A stretch of 42,268 nt of DNA, taken from an uncultured Fibrobacter sp. (lineage in GTDB: Bacteria > Fibrobacterota > Fibrobacteria > Fibrobacterales > Fibrobacteraceae). Below are positions 40,863 to 42,268 of this stretch, piece after piece. The stretch covers positions 1 to 42,268 of the forward strand of contig CAMKLO010000025.1 in the NCBI GenBank assembly GCA_946413655.1. Direction: 5' to 3'. The notes beneath the pieces were generated by a model that searched no databases, was not told the DNA's origin, and saw only the letters and a list, made by a program, of their open reading frames with translations. A program made the translations under genes and the position numbers. Position 1 is the first letter of the stretch, and each line of letters opens with the position of its first letter.

Positions 40863-42041
40863 TTACTTGTAGTTGACGTAAATGATGAACGCAGAAGAAA
40901 TCACACTCAGAAGCGACGCCATGAACAAGGTGAAGTCCTTGAACGATTCGTAATGGCTCTTCGGGATTTCAATGTAGTCGCCCGGCAAAATCGGGTCCGT
41001 CGCGACGTTGATAGAAATAGCTGTCGGCTTTGCACCACGCCAAACCTTGACCTGGTTCCACGAACCCGTTATCGTGTTTATACCGCCAGACGAAATGTAG
41101 TCGATGGCATGCCATGTCGGATTGTAGCCATAACGCCCGATGAAGTTCACGGCACCGCCCACATACACGAACAGTTCCTTCACGAAAAACTCGATTTCCG
41201 TATTCGGAGCCACAATTGTGGTTTTCATTTCGGCAAGCGTAATCCAGCGCGGGTCCTTGTCCGGTTCGCGCACGCACACCGCCTTGTAGCCGAAATTGTG
41301 CATCCTGTTCGCACCAGCCAAGTCAAAGTAATCCTGGAGCGTCCTGTCCGCACGGTAGGCAACGCTTGTCCTGTATCCAGGGAACATCAGGGTGACGTTA
41401 TCGCCCATCGCAATAAATGGGATAAAGACCTTGTCGCCCTGCTCCAGCATGACATCCTTCTCGAAATCGCCGTTCGTCGTCATCGCCGTGAAGTTCACAT
41501 GGATCGTATCCTTGCCACGGATGACCTGCACGTCCTCGGTATTCGCGTTCGCCAGCGGGTTGCCGATTGCACGGATGAACTGGCTAAGTCTCGTCTGCGG
41601 ATCGACGATGTGCTGGCCGACCAAGCCGACAGCGCCCATCGCGTTCACACGGAACTTTTTGAGGGCTGCAAGCTGCACAAAGCAGAATTCGCGCTTGTAT
41701 TTTTTCGAGACCAAATCCAGAATAAGTTTCTGCGCTTCGCCGAACGTCTTTCCGCCCACGTTGACGGCACCGCATTCCTCGATGGCCACGCTCCCATCCG
41801 GGTATATCTGGATAGAAAGATACTTGTCTTCAAGCATCAGGTCCAAAAAATCGCCAGGACCGAGCACATAGTTGGAATCCACCGCCATTTCGGCATACAT
41901 CGGCGTAAGCGACGCGGCACCACGCGCAGATATTCCTTCGCCAATGACATAGCCCTTGCCAAGACCCGAATTACCGAACATCGATTCCGAAGCAAACACG
42001 CATGCACATGCCAAAAGGATACAGACAAAAAAAGATCTCAT
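40863..42041 (-). CDS. Polysaccharide export protein (Wza-like, SLBB domains)
   Basis: The 392-aa protein has a signal peptide (MRSFFVCILLACACVFA). The Poly_export signature YVLGPGDFLDLML follows (~residue 60), then SLBB-type domains (GAVNVGGKTFGEAQ; VNAMGAVGLVGQHIVDPQTRLSQFI; PGDYIEIP). It forms the outer-membrane exit pore for capsule or exopolysaccharide in this family. The hydrophobic C-terminus (LFMASLLSVISSAFIIYV) could be an anchoring helix. Candidate promoter lies ~40 bases upstream. Confidence 0.9.
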   Translation of the reverse strand: MRSFFVCILLACACVFASESMFGNSGLGKGYVIGEGISARGAASLTPMYAEMAVDSNYVLGPGDFLDLMLEDKYLSIQIYPDGSVAIEECGAVNVGGKTFGEAQKLILDLVSKKYKREFCFVQLAALKKFRVNAMGAVGLVGQHIVDPQTRLSQFIRAIGNPLANANTEDVQVIRGKDTIHVNFTAMTTNGDFEKDVMLEQGDKVFIPFIAMGDNVTLMFPGYRTSVAYRADRTLQDYFDLAGANRMHNFGYKAVCVREPDKDPRWITLAEMKTTIVAPNTEIEFFVKELFVYVGGAVNFIGRYGYNPTWHAIDYISSGGINTITGSWNQVKVWRGAKPTAISINVATDPILPGDYIEIPKSHYESFKDFTLFMASLLSVISSAFIIYVNYK

Positions 42042-42079
42042 ATTACTTTTCTACAGTTGAGAAAAAAGAAAACTAGGTC

Positions 42080-42108
42080 ATATAATAATACAAAAAATGA
42101 GAGAACAA
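42080..42108 (-). promoter_or_regulatory. Candidate promoter of the polysaccharide operon
   Basis: On the minus strand there is TTGTTC (42103-42108), a 17-bp spacer and TTATAT (42080-42085), ~40 bases before the export gene start. Confidence 0.42.
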
Positions 42109-42119
42109 ATTTTCAGGAT

Positions 42120-42189
42120 TTAGAACTTAGAGCTTAGAATTTAGTCATTAGTCAATGGTCATTAGTCATTGGTTATTGGTCGATGGTTA
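42120..42189. repeat. Heptamer array E
   Basis: Ten consecutive 7-bp units: TTAGAAC, TTAGAGC, TTAGAAT, TTAGTCA, TTAGTCA, ATGGTCA, TTAGTCA, TTGGTTA, TTGGTCG, ATGGTTA. The period is strict while bases drift gradually along the array. Confidence 0.88.
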
Positions 42190-42197
42190 TGAACACG

Positions 42198-42235
42198 AAA
42201 AAAGGGACACGGTATAAAAACCATGTCCCTTTTTA
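42198..42235. terminator. Terminator at the right edge
   Basis: AAAAGGGACA/TGTCCCTTTT stem with an inner GGT...ACC pair and A/T flanks on both sides. It probably ends a minus-strand gene beyond the right edge (a frame ending A-N-stop at 42262 is compatible). Nothing else is seen in 42236-42268. Confidence 0.8.
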
Positions 42236-42268
42236 AAAGCGGTTGACCGTTTTCGATCTTAGTTAGCG

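Noticed and set aside
42120..42189. Possible CRISPR array
   Set aside because: Units are only 7 bp, contiguous and drifting, with no spacers, and no cas genes are nearby. It is a simple heptamer array.

Overview
The window looks like chromosome of a Fibrobacter-type bacterium (phylum Fibrobacterota). This is inferred from gene content: a lipoprotein GH45 endoglucanase with a long Ser-rich linker, a very large secreted protein with cellulose-binding-like modules and a T9SS-like C-terminal sorting domain, several small 'MWGC'-type lipoproteins, and moderate GC. No database search was possible.

Layout. The first 25 bases are the 5' end of a 16S rRNA gene leaving the window leftwards, with a strong promoter and leader behind it. 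Next come the GH45 endoglucanase and a purM-centred set (BtuF-like lipoprotein, cNMP-binding/DUF4388-like regulator, purM), all on the minus strand. An outer-membrane-type protein, a NYN-like protein and a TPR protein follow. On the plus strand are a 70-aa small protein, rsmA, an MBL-fold hydrolase, and a tandem segmental duplication carrying two small membrane-protein paralogues. Then yggS, a membrane protein, and a PIN-toxin-like pair with reversed gene order. From 14.9 to 20.7 kb is a proteostasis block in transcription order tRNA-Leu(UAG), tig, clpP, clpX, lon. A flippase, a decayed GNAT gene and a LolA-like secreted protein lead to the main feature.

From 23.3 to 38.2 kb lies a lipoprotein plus giant-hydrolase unit. 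The giant gene (23274-35648, 4124 aa) starts with a lipase-like alpha/beta-hydrolase domain, continues with Ig-like modules, and ends with a LamG-like domain, a CBM-like domain, two CBM3-like modules and a sorting domain. Just upstream is a second lipoprotein paralogue followed by a 46-codon remnant matching the giant protein's N-terminus. The two-gene unit was therefore duplicated and one copy largely lost. The right end (38.3-42.0 kb) is a polysaccharide assembly operon: SLBB export protein, chain-length regulator, polymerase.

Repeats are the other theme. Arrays of degenerate 7-bp units occur five times. Short palindromes whose right arm is followed by GAC(A) occur about ten times. Both kinds are found between genes, and a composite of both sits in frame inside the BtuF-like lipoprotein gene; a related element encodes part of the Lon C-terminal tail.
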